The translations under genes were made by a program, and so were the position numbers. Positions 33,662 to 44,022 of a DNA stretch of 64,000 bases are shown piece by piece. The stretch is from CAJBNH01 sp964447285. GTDB taxonomy: Bacteria > Myxococcota_A > UBA9042. The notes beneath the pieces are model-generated. The model saw nothing but the letters and a program-made list of their open reading frames with translations. It did no database searches and was not told the DNA's origin. The stretch is taken from NCBI GenBank assembly GCA_964447285.1, contig CAYURO010000009.1, forward strand, positions 99,685 to 163,684. The letters run 5' to 3'. Each line of letters begins with the position of its first letter. Within the stretch, counting starts at the first letter, position 1.

Positions 33662-34818
33662 GGCTCGTCTTCCAGCAGCGTCGCCGCGTCCAGTCCCGGT
33701 TCACCGTACTCGCCCGCCACCTCGACCAGTCCATACCCGTGTCGCCGCAGCTTGGCGGTACTGCGCAGGATCCGGCGAATCGCGCCGCGCGGATCGATCG
33801 ACGTGTCCACGTCCAGATAGCCCAGTCCGCCGTGGGTCGCGACGGTCTGCAGCTTCTTGCAGTGCGCCTGCATCATCTCGACGTACTGGCGGCGGACCAG
33901 CCGTGCATCGACCAAGCGCTTGTCGTCCGTCTCAGGGCAGTGCAGCCAAGCTGGCGCACGGAAATCCAGATCGCGTTCACGTGGATGCAGGCAGTGCAGC
34001 AGTAGCACGTCCAACCCAGTGCGGCGCAGGTCGAACAGCGGCGCGACGGCCAGCTGCGGGTCGACCAGCACGTCGGAGGCCACGACCACGACGCCACGAC
34101 GCTCCATGCCGCGCCAATGGTTCGGCCCCAGCACGTCAAGGCCCGCAGTACCGCCCGGCTGCAGTTTCTCAAGCTGCGCCGCGATGTTCGCAAAGTGGCG
34201 CAGGCCGTTCGCCGGGGCCACGTTCAGCTCCGGGCGGCCGATGACGACAAGGCCCAGTGAGTCGCCCTGGCGCACGACCACCAGACCCAGCGCCGCGAGG
34301 ATCAGCAACACGGCGTCGAACTTGTCGCCTCCGCGCAGGTCGGTGAAGCCCATGGAGGCCGAAGCATCCACCACGAGCGTCAGCGTGCCGTGGACTTCCT
34401 GCTCGAAACGCTTGACGTAGTAGCGGTCGGTGCGTGCGTAGGCCCGCCAGTCCAGAAAGCGCAGGTCGTCGCCGGGGGCGTACTCCTTGTGCTCCGAGAA
34501 CTCGACACCTGCTCCCCGCCGCAAGCTGCGGTGCAGACCGCCCGGCTGGCCATCGTCGACCTGCCGCGAAGGCATCTGCAAAGGGCCCAGACCGGCCAGA
34601 ACCTCGGTCGCGCGCTGGGCCAGGCTGGGGCGCTCGGCCGAGGCCTCGTCCTCGCCAAACCAGTGGAAGGCGGAGCTGCGCAACGCCTTTTCGGACAACG
34701 CCTCATGGCCGCGCGGCGCCGGTGTCCGCTCGAGCACACTGCGCTGCTGGGCGGCACGGCGACGCCCCTCAGCGGCGGCCTGGGGGCTCTCTCCTAGCCA
34801 GCGACCGAAGCGGTTCAC
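33658..34818 (-). CDS. DUF58 domain protein
   Basis: A 386-residue cytoplasmic protein. The DUF58 core includes EHKEYAPGDDLRFLDWRAYART (about 108-129), followed by a vWA-like fold with the motif VVDASASMGF (DxSxS, about 149-158). DUF58 proteins are partners of MoxR ATPases; together they act as a chaperone-like pair that assembles vWA proteins or inserts cofactors. It lies 12 bp after moxR and overlaps the BatA-like gene. The N-terminal 75 residues are polar and Ala-rich and are not part of the recognised domain. Confidence 0.92.
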   Translation of the reverse strand: MNRFGRWLGESPQAAAEGRRRAAQQRSVLERTPAPRGHEALSEKALRSSAFHWFGEDEASAERPSLAQRATEVLAGLGPLQMPSRQVDDGQPGGLHRSLRRGAGVEFSEHKEYAPGDDLRFLDWRAYARTDRYYVKRFEQEVHGTLTLVVDASASMGFTDLRGGDKFDAVLLILAALGLVVVRQGDSLGLVVIGRPELNVAPANGLRHFANIAAQLEKLQPGGTAGLDVLGPNHWRGMERRGVVVVASDVLVDPQLAVAPLFDLRRTGLDVLLLHCLHPRERDLDFRAPAWLHCPETDDKRLVDARLVRRQYVEMMQAHCKKLQTVATHGGLGYLDVDTSIDPRGAIRRILRSTAKLRRHGYGLVEVAGEYGEPGLDAATLLEDEP

Positions 34819-34830
34819 GGGCAGCCCTCT

Positions 34831-35885
<1,055 letters not shown>

Positions 35886-35889
<4 letters not shown>

Positions 35890-36860
35890 CGCGCGCCCCC
35901 AACGTCCTTCGTGTCCCGCAACCCCACCCCGACACCCAGGGTGAACAGCTGCCGCAGCTCGTCGCCTGCCACCAGCGTGACGGCCGCGACCTCACACGTC
36001 ACGGCGATCTTGGACCTGCCCGCGGCGGGCCGGAAAGTATAGCGAACGGCCGGAGCCACCGCACCCGCGACATCCTCGTCGGGTTCGTAGCCGCCGCCCA
36101 ACCCAAGCCACGCCTCGACCGAGTGTCCGCCGCCGCCGGCCAGCAAAACGCCTGCGCGCATCAGGCCAAAGGCGGTCAATCGGGCGGTCTCGCCCCCCAC
36201 GTCGTTGGGCGCGCCGTACTGCCACACGCCCAGCTGCGGCCCCAGCCGAAAGCGTCCGCCCACGTCATGCTCAATGCCAAGGAAGCCGCCCAAGTGGTCA
36301 ACGGGGTTGGCGCCCACGATGCCGTCGTACTCTGCGACCGCAATGCCGGCGTAGAACGCGAAGTCGGTCGCTTGGTCGCGTTCTGCCCGCGGCGGCGGCG
36401 CGAACTTGGGCAATGCGACGACTTGTGTCGGTGGCACGGGCGCTTGCGGCCGGTCGCCCGTGCGCGGGGTCAGGTCGAGCTCGGCGCCGTGCCGTTCGAG
36501 CAGTGCCGCGGTGTAGTCCTGGTAGATCGCCGGCGGCGTCATCGTGCGGTCGAGGCGATGGGTTGGCGACAGGGCGATCCACTCGGCAAACGCCTTGCGC
36601 GCAAGGTCGTGGCGGTCCAGCCGCGCTGCGGCGAATCCAAGCAGTCGCCAGCGCTCTGGGGCGTCGGCCGCCGAAGCGTTTGCGGTTTCAAGCAACTGCA
36701 CTACGCAGCCCAAGTCGCCCTGACCGTAGCAGACCTGTGCGGCGGCGACGGGCGAGCGCTGGGGAGCGGCGTGCGCCGGCAGGGAGAGCGCGAGGATCGC
36801 CCATAACCCAATGAGACTAGACCGGAAAATCGGTCGCCAGCGCCTGTTCCAGCCGTTCAC
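35886..36860 (-). CDS. Exported protein, possibly outer-membrane beta-barrel-like
   Basis: A 324-residue protein. The signal peptide (about 13-31, ending PAHA) leads into a helical segment (about 35-130) that looks like a TPR-type adaptor (LGFAAARLDRHDLARKAFAEWIALSP). A Pro-rich joint follows, and then a Gly-rich alternating beta region (about 175-324: FYAGIAVAEYDGIVG, VEAWLGLGGGYE, LFTLGVGVGLRD) that could be a small outer-membrane barrel. The start GTG 36860 has AGGGGAT upstream and overlaps the end of the PHA-granule-region gene by 44 bp; TTG 36905 is an alternative. No family is recognised. Confidence 0.65.
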
Positions 36861-37107
36861 GGACGATCCCCTTGGCCAGCTTGGCCGCGAACCCGATGAG
36901 GTCAATCTCGGCGTCCACCGCCGTCTCGGTCACGGTGAACTGACCCTTGAAGTACTTGCCGCTGGCCGTCGCGCCGTTGCCGGCCCAGATGACCTGCTGG
37001 ACGTAGTCGGGCTTGGCAGCCTGGAAGTCCTTGAGCATCCGCTCGAGACGGGCGCGCGCGTCGGCGGAGCCGTAGGCGTGGGTGCGATGCAAGGTAATGT
37101 CGGCCAT
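36817..37107 (-). CDS. Polyhydroxyalkanoic acid system (PHA granule-region) family protein
   Basis: A 96-residue cytoplasmic protein. The start MADITLHRTHAYG, the central WAGNGATASGKYFKGQFTV and the end DLIGFAAKLAKGIV match the small family annotated as polyhydroxyalkanoic acid system protein, which is found near PHA synthesis genes in other bacteria but whose biochemical role is unclear. No PHA synthase, phasin or depolymerase is near it here. Instead it leads the MoxR/DUF58/BatA group, 52 bp after the lipoprotein gene. ATG 37107 is clear. Confidence 0.75.
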   Translation of the reverse strand: MADITLHRTHAYGSADARARLERMLKDFQAAKPDYVQQVIWAGNGATASGKYFKGQFTVTETAVDAEIDLIGFAAKLAKGIVRERLEQALATDFPV

Positions 37108-37159
37108 GGACGGGTCGCTCCGTTGCCCGGGTCGGGCGGAAGTTGCGGTGGGGATGGGA

Positions 37160-37633
37160 CTACTTGGCCTGAATTGCGGCCGGGGGCGCCGTTGCGGCCG
37201 TCGGTGTCGGGGATTTCGCCGCGGGTGCCGTCGCGTCCACCTTGAACAGGCGGAAGAAACCGATGCGGTTGGGGCCTTCGAACAGCTCGCCGAACAGCGT
37301 CGCCTCTCCCACGGTACCTCGCAGCGTGCGGCGGCCGTCGGGCTTGCCCTTGGGGTCACATGCGGGGGTCTGGGGGTCGTAGACAAGCTCGAGCTTGCGC
37401 GTGGTGGCGTCGGCGATGGTGCAGAATTCGAAGCGCGTGAAGGGCTTGCCTGCCTCCGCAAGGTCGATGCGGCCGGTGGTGGCCTCCGGGTCGATGCGGA
37501 TCTCGACCGGATAGGCAGCGACGGGGCCGATGTCCACGGTACCGCGCCACTGGCCGGCAACGGGAGAGCCGCAGCCAGAGAAGAGCGCGAGCAGCAGGCC
37601 GACGCATGCGAGGGCGGTCAGGCGGGTCGTCAT
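37160..37633 (-). CDS. Lipoprotein of unknown function
   Basis: A 157-residue protein with a lipoprotein signal peptide (LALFSGC, lipid-bearing Cys21). The mature part is a short beta-rich domain (QWRGTVDIGPVAAYPVEIRID, LRGTVGEATLFGELFEG) and an Ala/Pro/Thr-rich tail. The start ATG 37633 is preferred because GAGG lies 8-10 nt upstream; ATG 37654 is seven codons earlier. It is the first gene before the PHA-granule-region and MoxR group. The function is unknown. Confidence 0.7.
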   Translation of the reverse strand: MTTRLTALACVGLLLALFSGCGSPVAGQWRGTVDIGPVAAYPVEIRIDPEATTGRIDLAEAGKPFTRFEFCTIADATTRKLELVYDPQTPACDPKGKPDGRRTLRGTVGEATLFGELFEGPNRIGFFRLFKVDATAPAAKSPTPTAATAPPAAIQAK

Positions 37634-37698
37634 CGAAAAGCCTCGTGTCGTCATGCACTTGCAAAGGGCGGCGCACGACCTTGGGCGGTGGAGCGCAG

Positions 37699-37726
37699 AG
37701 TGTACCAGCGGTCACGATCGGGTGCA
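37699..37726 (-). promoter_or_regulatory. Possible extended -10 promoter for the lipoprotein / MoxR group
   Basis: On the minus strand TACACT (37704-37699) is preceded by TGG, which gives an extended -10. A poor -35 TGCACC (37726-37721) lies 16 nt upstream. It is in the 168-bp gap before the lipoprotein gene and would drive the whole group through MoxR. Confidence 0.35.
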
Positions 37727-37801
37727 CGTTTCCGCGATGGACGCAGGCTTTCCGTTGCTGAATCGCGGGGTCGGGGTCGCGCGATGGGCGGCCCGGCGCG
37801 A

Positions 37802-38536
37802 TCAGTACGCCGGCATCCGTTGCTGAACAGGTGGGCTGTCGGCGTCCCAGGCAAACCGCAAGGTGGGCGGCATCAGCGAGGCTTCTTCGGTCACATCGAC
37901 GCGGTAAATCTCGCGGGCCCAGGTGGAAAACGCGCGGTCGAACGGGTCGTGCGACAGGAACAGCTTCTGCAGCTCGTCCAACGCCGAGGCGCCCTGCATG
38001 TAGTAGGCGGCGGCCTTGAGGTTGGGCAGCTGAACCATCCACACCGTCTCGCGATGGATGCGCGCCCGCTCGCGGGACATCAGCAGCTCCATGCGCTGCA
38101 TTCCCTCCAGGTCGCGCGTCCACTCCCACCACGCATCCACGCAGTCCTCAGGCACGGGCACCAGATACGAGATCTCGCGGTGTTGGTCGGGGGCATTGGT
38201 CGTGATGTCGTAGCCGGGTTCGGGAGCCTTGGGTTCGTCGTAGTACGAGTCGCCATTGATTTCACGGGCTTGCTCCAAGAACCAGTGGTCGTAGGGATCC
38301 GCAGACCGCACCTGCGCTTGCTGGAAGTCGGTGGCACCGGGCCCCTCGACGCGCATCAGGATGCCGGTGCTGCCGTCGGGCAAGTGCTGGGCCCATGCCC
38401 GTTCGCGGACGATGCCGAGGTTGCGGCGCGAGCGCGTGTGCTCGTCACGGCGGGTGGTGAGGATCGCCTGACAAAAGCGCGCGTGGGCTTCGGCCTTGCC
38501 TGCCAAGATGGGGACGACGAGCGTGATGGCGGCCAT
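37802..38536 (-). CDS. Unknown protein with two related ferredoxin-like halves
   Basis: A 244-residue soluble protein with no signal or membrane segment. It consists of two similar halves. About residues 36-92 (from SRRNLGIVRERAW to PYDHWFLEQAREI) align with about 154-210 (from SRERARIHRETVW to PFDRAFSTWAREI) with about one gap; shared positions include SR, RE..W, LP, DP.D, F and AREI. Each half has strand-helix-helix-strand character like small dimeric alpha-beta barrel proteins. ATG 38536 has GGGAGGA four to five nt upstream. It lies 116 bp after xdhB in the same direction and could be its last operon member. I do not recognise the family. Confidence 0.7.
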   Translation of the reverse strand: MAAITLVVPILAGKAEAHARFCQAILTTRRDEHTRSRRNLGIVRERAWAQHLPDGSTGILMRVEGPGATDFQQAQVRSADPYDHWFLEQAREINGDSYYDEPKAPEPGYDITTNAPDQHREISYLVPVPEDCVDAWWEWTRDLEGMQRMELLMSRERARIHRETVWMVQLPNLKAAAYYMQGASALDELQKLFLSHDPFDRAFSTWAREIYRVDVTEEASLMPPTLRFAWDADSPPVQQRMPAY

Positions 38537-38652
38537 GGTTCCTCCCGGACGTCGCAGACGAAGGATTCAGGATGGACCCCGGGCGTCCGGGGAGCAAGAA
38601 GAGAGCGAGGCGCACGCCCATCGAGAGGCGGCTGCCGACGTGGCAACGGTCG

Positions 38653-40911
38653 TTACGCAGAAAGGTCCGGCCCGTGCAGGTACAGGAACGCGCGCTCGGG
38701 CGTCACCGGCAGGTCGGGCAGCGGCCGGTCGGTCCGGACCGCGCGCAACGCATCCAATACCGCGAAATACGCGCCCAGACCGTGCACGAACGGCGGTTCA
38801 CCGACCGCCTTGGAGTTGTAGACGGCAAACGGATTGTCCGAGTCGGGCAGCAGCGTGACGCCGAAGTGCGGCGGAACGAACTTGATGTCCGGGATCTTGT
38901 AGGCGTTCACGCCCGTGAGCACGCGGCCGTCGGGTGCGTAGTGGATCTGCTCGAGCGTGGCCCAACCCATGCCCTGGATGACGCCGCCCTCGATCTGGCC
39001 GCGGTCGACCGCCTCGGTCAGCGACCGGCCGATGTCGTGCACGACGTCGAACGCGAGGATCGTGTACGTGCCGCGCAGGACGTCCAGCTGCACCTCGGTG
39101 ATCGAAGTGCCGTAGCTGTAGTAGGCAAACGGCCGTCCGCGCTCGGTCTCCAGGTCGTAGTGCAGGTTGGGGGTGGCGTAGAAGGCATGGGCCCCCAGAT
39201 CGACGCGGGCCCACTGGGCGGCCTTGACCAGCGCCTCCCAGTGCAGGTCGGTCGGCCGGTCGCCCAGGAACACCGCGCCGCCGCGGATCGTCACGTCCTC
39301 GGTCGTGGGGTGTCGCAAGTGCTGGGCCGCAAACGACTTCAGCCGACCGAGCAAGTCCTCGCACGCCTGCCGGGTGGCCATGCCGTTCAAGTCTGCGCCC
39401 GTGCTGGCCGACGTGGGCGACGCGTTGGGGATGCGCGACGTGTTGGTGCTGTCGACGCGCACGAAGTCTTCGGGGATGCCAAGCGTGCGGGCGGCGATGA
39501 TCTGCAGCTTGGTGTTGACGCCCTGGCCCATCTCGACCGCGCCCGTGCTGACCGACACGCTGCCGTCGACGTAGATGTGGACCAGCGAACTGGCTTGGTT
39601 CAAGGCGGTTTGTGCAAACGAGATGCCAAAGCACACCGGCACCACGGCCAGACCGCGCTGGGTGTCGGTGTGGGTGCGGTTGTGGTCCGTCACCGCCTGG
39701 CGCCGGGCCGCCAAGTCGACCTGGGTGTCCAGCATGTCCCAGCAGCGCATGGCGTTGGTCCAGTCGAGCTTCATGCCGTACGGCAGCGTGTCGCCCGCCT
39801 GCAGCAGGTTCCTGCGCTTGACCACCGCGACGTCGATGCCCGCCACTTCGGCCGCTCGCGTCAGCGCCGCCTCGATGGCAAACGTGCCCTGGGGCACGCC
39901 GAACCCGCGAAACGCGTTGTTGGGCGGGATGTTGGTGCGGCAGCTCATGCCCGTGATGCGGATGTTCGGGATGCGGTACGAGCCCGACGCGTGCAGGAAC
40001 GACCGCCCCAGCACGGCCGGCGAGATGTCGGCGCAGGCGCCAGCGTGCTGGTACAGCGTGACGTCGTAAGCCAGGATGCGGCCTGCGGAATCCACGCCCA
40101 GCTTGTAGTCGTACTGGTAGGCGTGGCGCTTGCCGGTGGTCGCGATGTCCTCGTTGCGTTCCAGCACCAGCTTGCAGGGGCGCTTGAGCAGGAAGGCCGC
40201 CATCGCCGGCGCGACGATCCACACCGCCGTCGACTCCTTGCCGCCGAACCCGCCGCCCAGCCTGCGGATGTCCAGCTCGACCTTGCTCTGCGGGATGCCC
40301 AGCACCTCGGCCAGGTGGTGGTGAAAGGCCCCGGGCGCCTGGGCGCTGGCGTAGACCTTCATCGTGTCGTGCTCACCGGGACACGCCAGGGCGCGCTGCG
40401 TCTCGAAGTAGAAGTGCTCTTGTGGCCCGCTGCCGAGCTTGCCTTCGACCACGTGGGCGCACTTGGCGAACGCCGCGTCGGGGTCGCCGTTGACCAGCAC
40501 GCGCTTCTTGCCGTGCAGCATGCCGCGAGCGGCGGCCTCGCGAGGGTCGAACACCGCGTCCAGCTTCTCGAATTCCGCGTGGACCAGCTTGGCGGCCCGG
40601 TGCGCGGCGCGGTTCGACTCGGCGACGATCAGCGCAATCGGCTGCCCGATGTACTCGACCGCGTCGATCGCCAACAGCGGCTGATCCTTGAAGATATGGC
40701 CGACCTGGTTCAGCCCCGGCACGTCCTTGTGCGTGTAGACCGCGACCACGCCTGGCGCGGCCTGCGCCTGCGAGAGGTCGAGCGACCGGATGCGGCCGCG
40801 GGCAATGGGCGACGTGTAGAGCACCGCGTGCAGGCAACCGGCGGGCGTCGGCATGTCGTCGACGAACTGCGAGGTGCCGCGGACGTGCATGGCCATGACT
40901 TCTTGCTTCAT
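38653..40911 (-). CDS. xdhB: Xanthine dehydrogenase, molybdenum-binding subunit XdhB
   Basis: The 752-residue catalytic subunit of a xanthine dehydrogenase-type molybdenum hydroxylase, oxidising hypoxanthine and xanthine to urate. Conserved features are GGGFGGKE (Moco contact), FRGFGVPQG with the substrate-site arginine, GAVEMGQGVNTK, NASPTSASTG, and near the C-terminus KAVGEPP with the catalytic glutamate. The length and arrangement match the bacterial XdhB of two-subunit enzymes. The ATG overlaps the xdhA stop by ATGA. Substrate preference within the family is inferred from the guanine deaminase gene in the same group. Confidence 0.93.
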   Translation of the reverse strand: MKQEVMAMHVRGTSQFVDDMPTPAGCLHAVLYTSPIARGRIRSLDLSQAQAAPGVVAVYTHKDVPGLNQVGHIFKDQPLLAIDAVEYIGQPIALIVAESNRAAHRAAKLVHAEFEKLDAVFDPREAAARGMLHGKKRVLVNGDPDAAFAKCAHVVEGKLGSGPQEHFYFETQRALACPGEHDTMKVYASAQAPGAFHHHLAEVLGIPQSKVELDIRRLGGGFGGKESTAVWIVAPAMAAFLLKRPCKLVLERNEDIATTGKRHAYQYDYKLGVDSAGRILAYDVTLYQHAGACADISPAVLGRSFLHASGSYRIPNIRITGMSCRTNIPPNNAFRGFGVPQGTFAIEAALTRAAEVAGIDVAVVKRRNLLQAGDTLPYGMKLDWTNAMRCWDMLDTQVDLAARRQAVTDHNRTHTDTQRGLAVVPVCFGISFAQTALNQASSLVHIYVDGSVSVSTGAVEMGQGVNTKLQIIAARTLGIPEDFVRVDSTNTSRIPNASPTSASTGADLNGMATRQACEDLLGRLKSFAAQHLRHPTTEDVTIRGGAVFLGDRPTDLHWEALVKAAQWARVDLGAHAFYATPNLHYDLETERGRPFAYYSYGTSITEVQLDVLRGTYTILAFDVVHDIGRSLTEAVDRGQIEGGVIQGMGWATLEQIHYAPDGRVLTGVNAYKIPDIKFVPPHFGVTLLPDSDNPFAVYNSKAVGEPPFVHGLGAYFAVLDALRAVRTDRPLPDLPVTPERAFLYLHGPDLSA

Positions 40912-42308
40912 CGGGCCACCTCCTCGGCGACGGCGGACGTCAGCAACGCGCGCACCAGGTTGCGCAGCAGCAGCCGCTTGTAGACAGCCGAGCCGCGCAC
41001 GTCGTCGATCGGCTTGGCGGCAGCCGCGGCCACCTGAACGATGGCGTCGACCGTCGGTGCGTCCAGCGTGCGGCCGGTGAAGGCGTCCAACCCATGAATC
41101 ATGAAGGGCATCGGCCCAACCCCACCCGCCGAGATGCGCAGGCCGGCGATCGTGCCATCGGGGGCTTGGACCAGCCGCATGGCGGTGTTGACGGCGGCGA
41201 TGTCGAGCGTGACGCGGTTCGACACCTTCTCGAAGCGATAGCGGCCGCCCGGGGGCACCAGCGGAATCGCCATCTCGCGGATCAGCTCGCCCTTGCGCAG
41301 GTCCACCTGCTTGTACGCCAGGAAGAAGCGGTCGAGCTTGACCTCGCGGGTCGTGCCGTCCGCAGCCTCGAGGACCAACGTCGTGTCGGCTGCCAGCAGC
41401 ATGATCGTCGCGTCGCCGATGGGAGAGGCGTTGACGATGTTGCCCGCCAGCGTCGCCTGGTTGCGCAGGATCGTCGACGAGTGCAACAGCATGTCGCGGG
41501 CCAGCGCCGGGAAGTGCTGTAAGACCGCTTGCGACCTGCGGAAATCCTCCAGCGTCACCGCACCGCCTACCCGCAGCACCTGCCCCTCGACCCGCACGTA
41601 GTCGAGGTCGCGGCGCTGCGACAGGAAGGCCAGCGGTGTCTCCATCAAGGCTTCGGGGCGCTGCACGAACAGGTCGGTGCCCCCCGCGACCAGCACCGCG
41701 TTGGGGTCGAGCTTGCCCGACGGCTGGGGCAGGGCCGCCAATTGTTGCGGGATCGTCTGGAAGTAGGCCGGCACCACCCCTGCGGCCACCAGCGCGGCCA
41801 GTCGCCCGGCGCCCGTGTGGTCCGTCGTCGCCAGTTGATGGACCAACTGCTGCGCGGCGTTGCGGATGGCCACGTAGCCCGTGCAGCGGCAGATGTTGCC
41901 GTCCAGCGCGTCGATGGCGTCCGTGTACGACAGGGTGGGGCTGGTCAGCGCAAAGCCCGTCAGCGACAGCACGACGCCGGGGGTGCAGAAACCGCACTGC
42001 GAGGCCGTGTGGTCGACGATCAGCTGCTGGACCAGCGTCAGCGGCGCGCCCAGCAGGCCCTCGACCGACACCACATGGCCGCCGTCGACGTCGCCAATCG
42101 GCAAAAGGCAAGACGCAACAGCCTTGTACACCACCCGACCGTCGGCCTGCAGCTTGCCGACCAGCACGGTGCACGCGCCGCACTCGCCCTCGCGGCACGC
42201 TTCCTTGGTGCCCGACAGGCAGCGGACGTCGCGCAAGAACTCCAACAGCACCATGCCCGGGTGCTGGTCGGTGCGGACCACCTGCTGGTTGACGATGAAG
42301 CTGAGCAT
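40908..42308 (-). CDS. xdhA: Xanthine dehydrogenase small subunit XdhA (2Fe-2S and FAD domains)
   Basis: A 466-residue electron-transfer subunit. The first 2Fe-2S cluster is bound by Cys38, Cys43, Cys46 and Cys67 (CREGECGAC). The second is bound by Cys105, Cys108, Cys140 and Cys142 (QCGFCTPG, GNICRCTGY). The FAD domain starts at about 185 with LVAGGTDLFVQ and has TLAGNIVNASPIGD (about 280) and the CO_deh_flav_C region. ATG 42308 has AGGGAG 10 nt upstream. Only 70 bp separate it from the acyl-AMP ligase gene, so it may be part of a guaD-led transcript. Confidence 0.95.
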   Translation of the reverse strand: MLSFIVNQQVVRTDQHPGMVLLEFLRDVRCLSGTKEACREGECGACTVLVGKLQADGRVVYKAVASCLLPIGDVDGGHVVSVEGLLGAPLTLVQQLIVDHTASQCGFCTPGVVLSLTGFALTSPTLSYTDAIDALDGNICRCTGYVAIRNAAQQLVHQLATTDHTGAGRLAALVAAGVVPAYFQTIPQQLAALPQPSGKLDPNAVLVAGGTDLFVQRPEALMETPLAFLSQRRDLDYVRVEGQVLRVGGAVTLEDFRRSQAVLQHFPALARDMLLHSSTILRNQATLAGNIVNASPIGDATIMLLAADTTLVLEAADGTTREVKLDRFFLAYKQVDLRKGELIREMAIPLVPPGGRYRFEKVSNRVTLDIAAVNTAMRLVQAPDGTIAGLRISAGGVGPMPFMIHGLDAFTGRTLDAPTVDAIVQVAAAAAKPIDDVRGSAVYKRLLLRNLVRALLTSAVAEEVAR

Positions 42309-42378
42309 GGTCGCGACTCCCTGGCCGGCGGGGGGTTCGTCCGGCGCGGCGGGACGATACGCCGGGGCACGTCCGGCC

Positions 42379-44022
42379 TCAAGCCTTCGCGTACAACGTG
42401 GGCTCCGGTGGTGCACATCCGTCCGCAGGGGCGGTCGCTGCCACCGCGGTCGCCTCCGCTTGCGCGTCCCCAGTGGCCTCTGACCACATCTGCAGCGTGG
42501 CACGGTCGATCTTGCCCAACAGCGTGCGGGGCAGCTGCGGCAGGACCGTCAGCGTGCGGGGCCGCAGGGAACGGTCCACCCGCTCACCCAGCCACACACG
42601 CAGCTCCGCCGTGTCGAGCAAGGCCCCGTCACGAAGCACGACAAACGCGCGGAGACGCTTGCCGAATTCGGCGTCCTCGGCGACCGCCACCGCCGCTTCC
42701 TCGACCTGCGGGTGCTCGAGCAGGCAGACCTCAAGCTGGCCGGGAAACACATTCTCGCCGCCAGAGACCACCATCGTGTCGGTCCGCCCGCAAAGCAGCA
42801 GCCGGCCGGCCGGGTCCAGTCTCCCCAAATCGCCTGTATCCATCCAATCTTGCGCGTCGGTCGACAGCACCAACGGCCCACGCGCCTGCACGCGGCCGAC
42901 CTGCCCGGCGGCGGCAGTCGTGCCGTCTGCGGTGACCAGACGCAACTCGTTGCCGGGCAAGGGCTTTCCGACCGTTCCCGGCGCCGAGCGCAGCATGTCG
43001 GGGGTGGCCAACGTCAGCACCCCGGCCTCGGTCGAGCCATACAGGTTGAACAGCACCGGACCTACCGCGTCCAAAAGACGCGTGCACAAGCGGGGTTCCA
43101 AGGGGGCGCTCCCCGTCACGACGGCCGCCACCCGCGCCTCGGGCGTGCCCAAGGCCAGCCATCGATGCAGCAGCGTCGGCACCGACACGACCAGCGGCAA
43201 CGGACCCGCCGGCACGCGCGCCAGCAGGGGCGCCACCTCGCACTTGCGGCCCACCTGCAGCGGCGCGGCAAACGCCAGCGAAACCGACAACATGGTCAGC
43301 CCATGGCCGTGAAACAACGGCACCGCCCCCACGGTGGGGCGATGCAGCGCGATCGGCAGCGCTTCGAGCAGCCCCAGCACCGACGGCAACACCTGGCCAA
43401 GCCTGGGCTGACGCCCCACCCGCCGCGCAAGTCCGGTCGAACCCGAGGTCAGCACCACCAACCGGCCCGGCCTGCGCACCCGTGGCAGGGGAAGCGGCAG
43501 CGCTGCGGTCTCGCGGGGCGACATGGCGGAGGGAAGGTGCAACGACTTCAAACCCAAGCAGAACGCGCTGACGTCGACGGACGGGTCGCCGGCAACCAGC
43601 ACCAGGTCCACAGGTTGCGGCGCAAACAGCCGGCGCATCACCGCGGTCGGGCTTTGGGGGTTCAGCAGCAGGACGTCGGCACCGGTGCGCGCCACGGCCA
43701 GCAAGGCGACGACCAGCGTGCGGTGGTTCGGCCCCAGCAGCGCGACCTGCCGACCCGGCCCGATGCCGTGACGGTCGATCAACTCGCCTGCCAACCGCTC
43801 GTACTCCCGTCGCAATTCCGCAAACGTGACCGGGCCGTCGTCGTCGTGCAGCGCCACCCGCTCGCCACTGCGCAGGGCCGCGGCCTCGGCCAGAAACGCG
43901 AGTGACGCCGAGCACCGCCGCCAGGCGCCCAACAGCCGCCACGCCACCCAAGGGGAGAGCCGCATCAGGCCCGAGCGCCACAGGGCCAGCGCCGACCGCC
44001 AAAGAAGAGCCACGGGGATCAA
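42379..44022 (-). CDS. AMP-dependent acyl-CoA synthetase/ligase
   Basis: A 547-residue adenylate-forming enzyme. Motifs: phosphate loop LTSGSTGLARRV (about 191, with Arg where most members have Lys), YGSTEAGVL (A5), WMDTGDLGRLD (A7), GRTDTMVVSGGENVFP (A8) and LPRTLLGKIDR with the C-terminal catalytic lysine (about 507). The N-terminal 50 residues contain a hydrophobic stretch that may associate with the membrane. The start is TTG 44022, overlapping the SDR stop and preceded by GGGAG; GTG 44013 is an alternative. The substrate is unknown, most likely a fatty or carboxylic acid. It forms a pair with the SDR gene. Confidence 0.88.
   Translation of the reverse strand: MIPVALLWRSALALWRSGLMRLSPWVAWRLLGAWRRCSASLAFLAEAAALRSGERVALHDDDGPVTFAELRREYERLAGELIDRHGIGPGRQVALLGPNHRTLVVALLAVARTGADVLLLNPQSPTAVMRRLFAPQPVDLVLVAGDPSVDVSAFCLGLKSLHLPSAMSPRETAALPLPLPRVRRPGRLVVLTSGSTGLARRVGRQPRLGQVLPSVLGLLEALPIALHRPTVGAVPLFHGHGLTMLSVSLAFAAPLQVGRKCEVAPLLARVPAGPLPLVVSVPTLLHRWLALGTPEARVAAVVTGSAPLEPRLCTRLLDAVGPVLFNLYGSTEAGVLTLATPDMLRSAPGTVGKPLPGNELRLVTADGTTAAAGQVGRVQARGPLVLSTDAQDWMDTGDLGRLDPAGRLLLCGRTDTMVVSGGENVFPGQLEVCLLEHPQVEEAAVAVAEDAEFGKRLRAFVVLRDGALLDTAELRVWLGERVDRSLRPRTLTVLPQLPRTLLGKIDRATLQMWSEATGDAQAEATAVAATAPADGCAPPEPTLYAKA

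Noticed and set aside
38572..40983. 803-codon plus-strand open frame opposite xdhB
   Set aside because: It lies antisense to a clear molybdenum hydroxylase subunit; the translation is Arg/Val/Gln-rich and shows no recognisable fold.
40912..42198. Extension of the xdhB frame upstream, suggesting an XdhA-XdhB fusion
   Set aside because: That part of the frame is the shifted shadow of xdhA; the 2Fe-2S and FAD motifs are in the other frame and the two genes overlap by ATGA.
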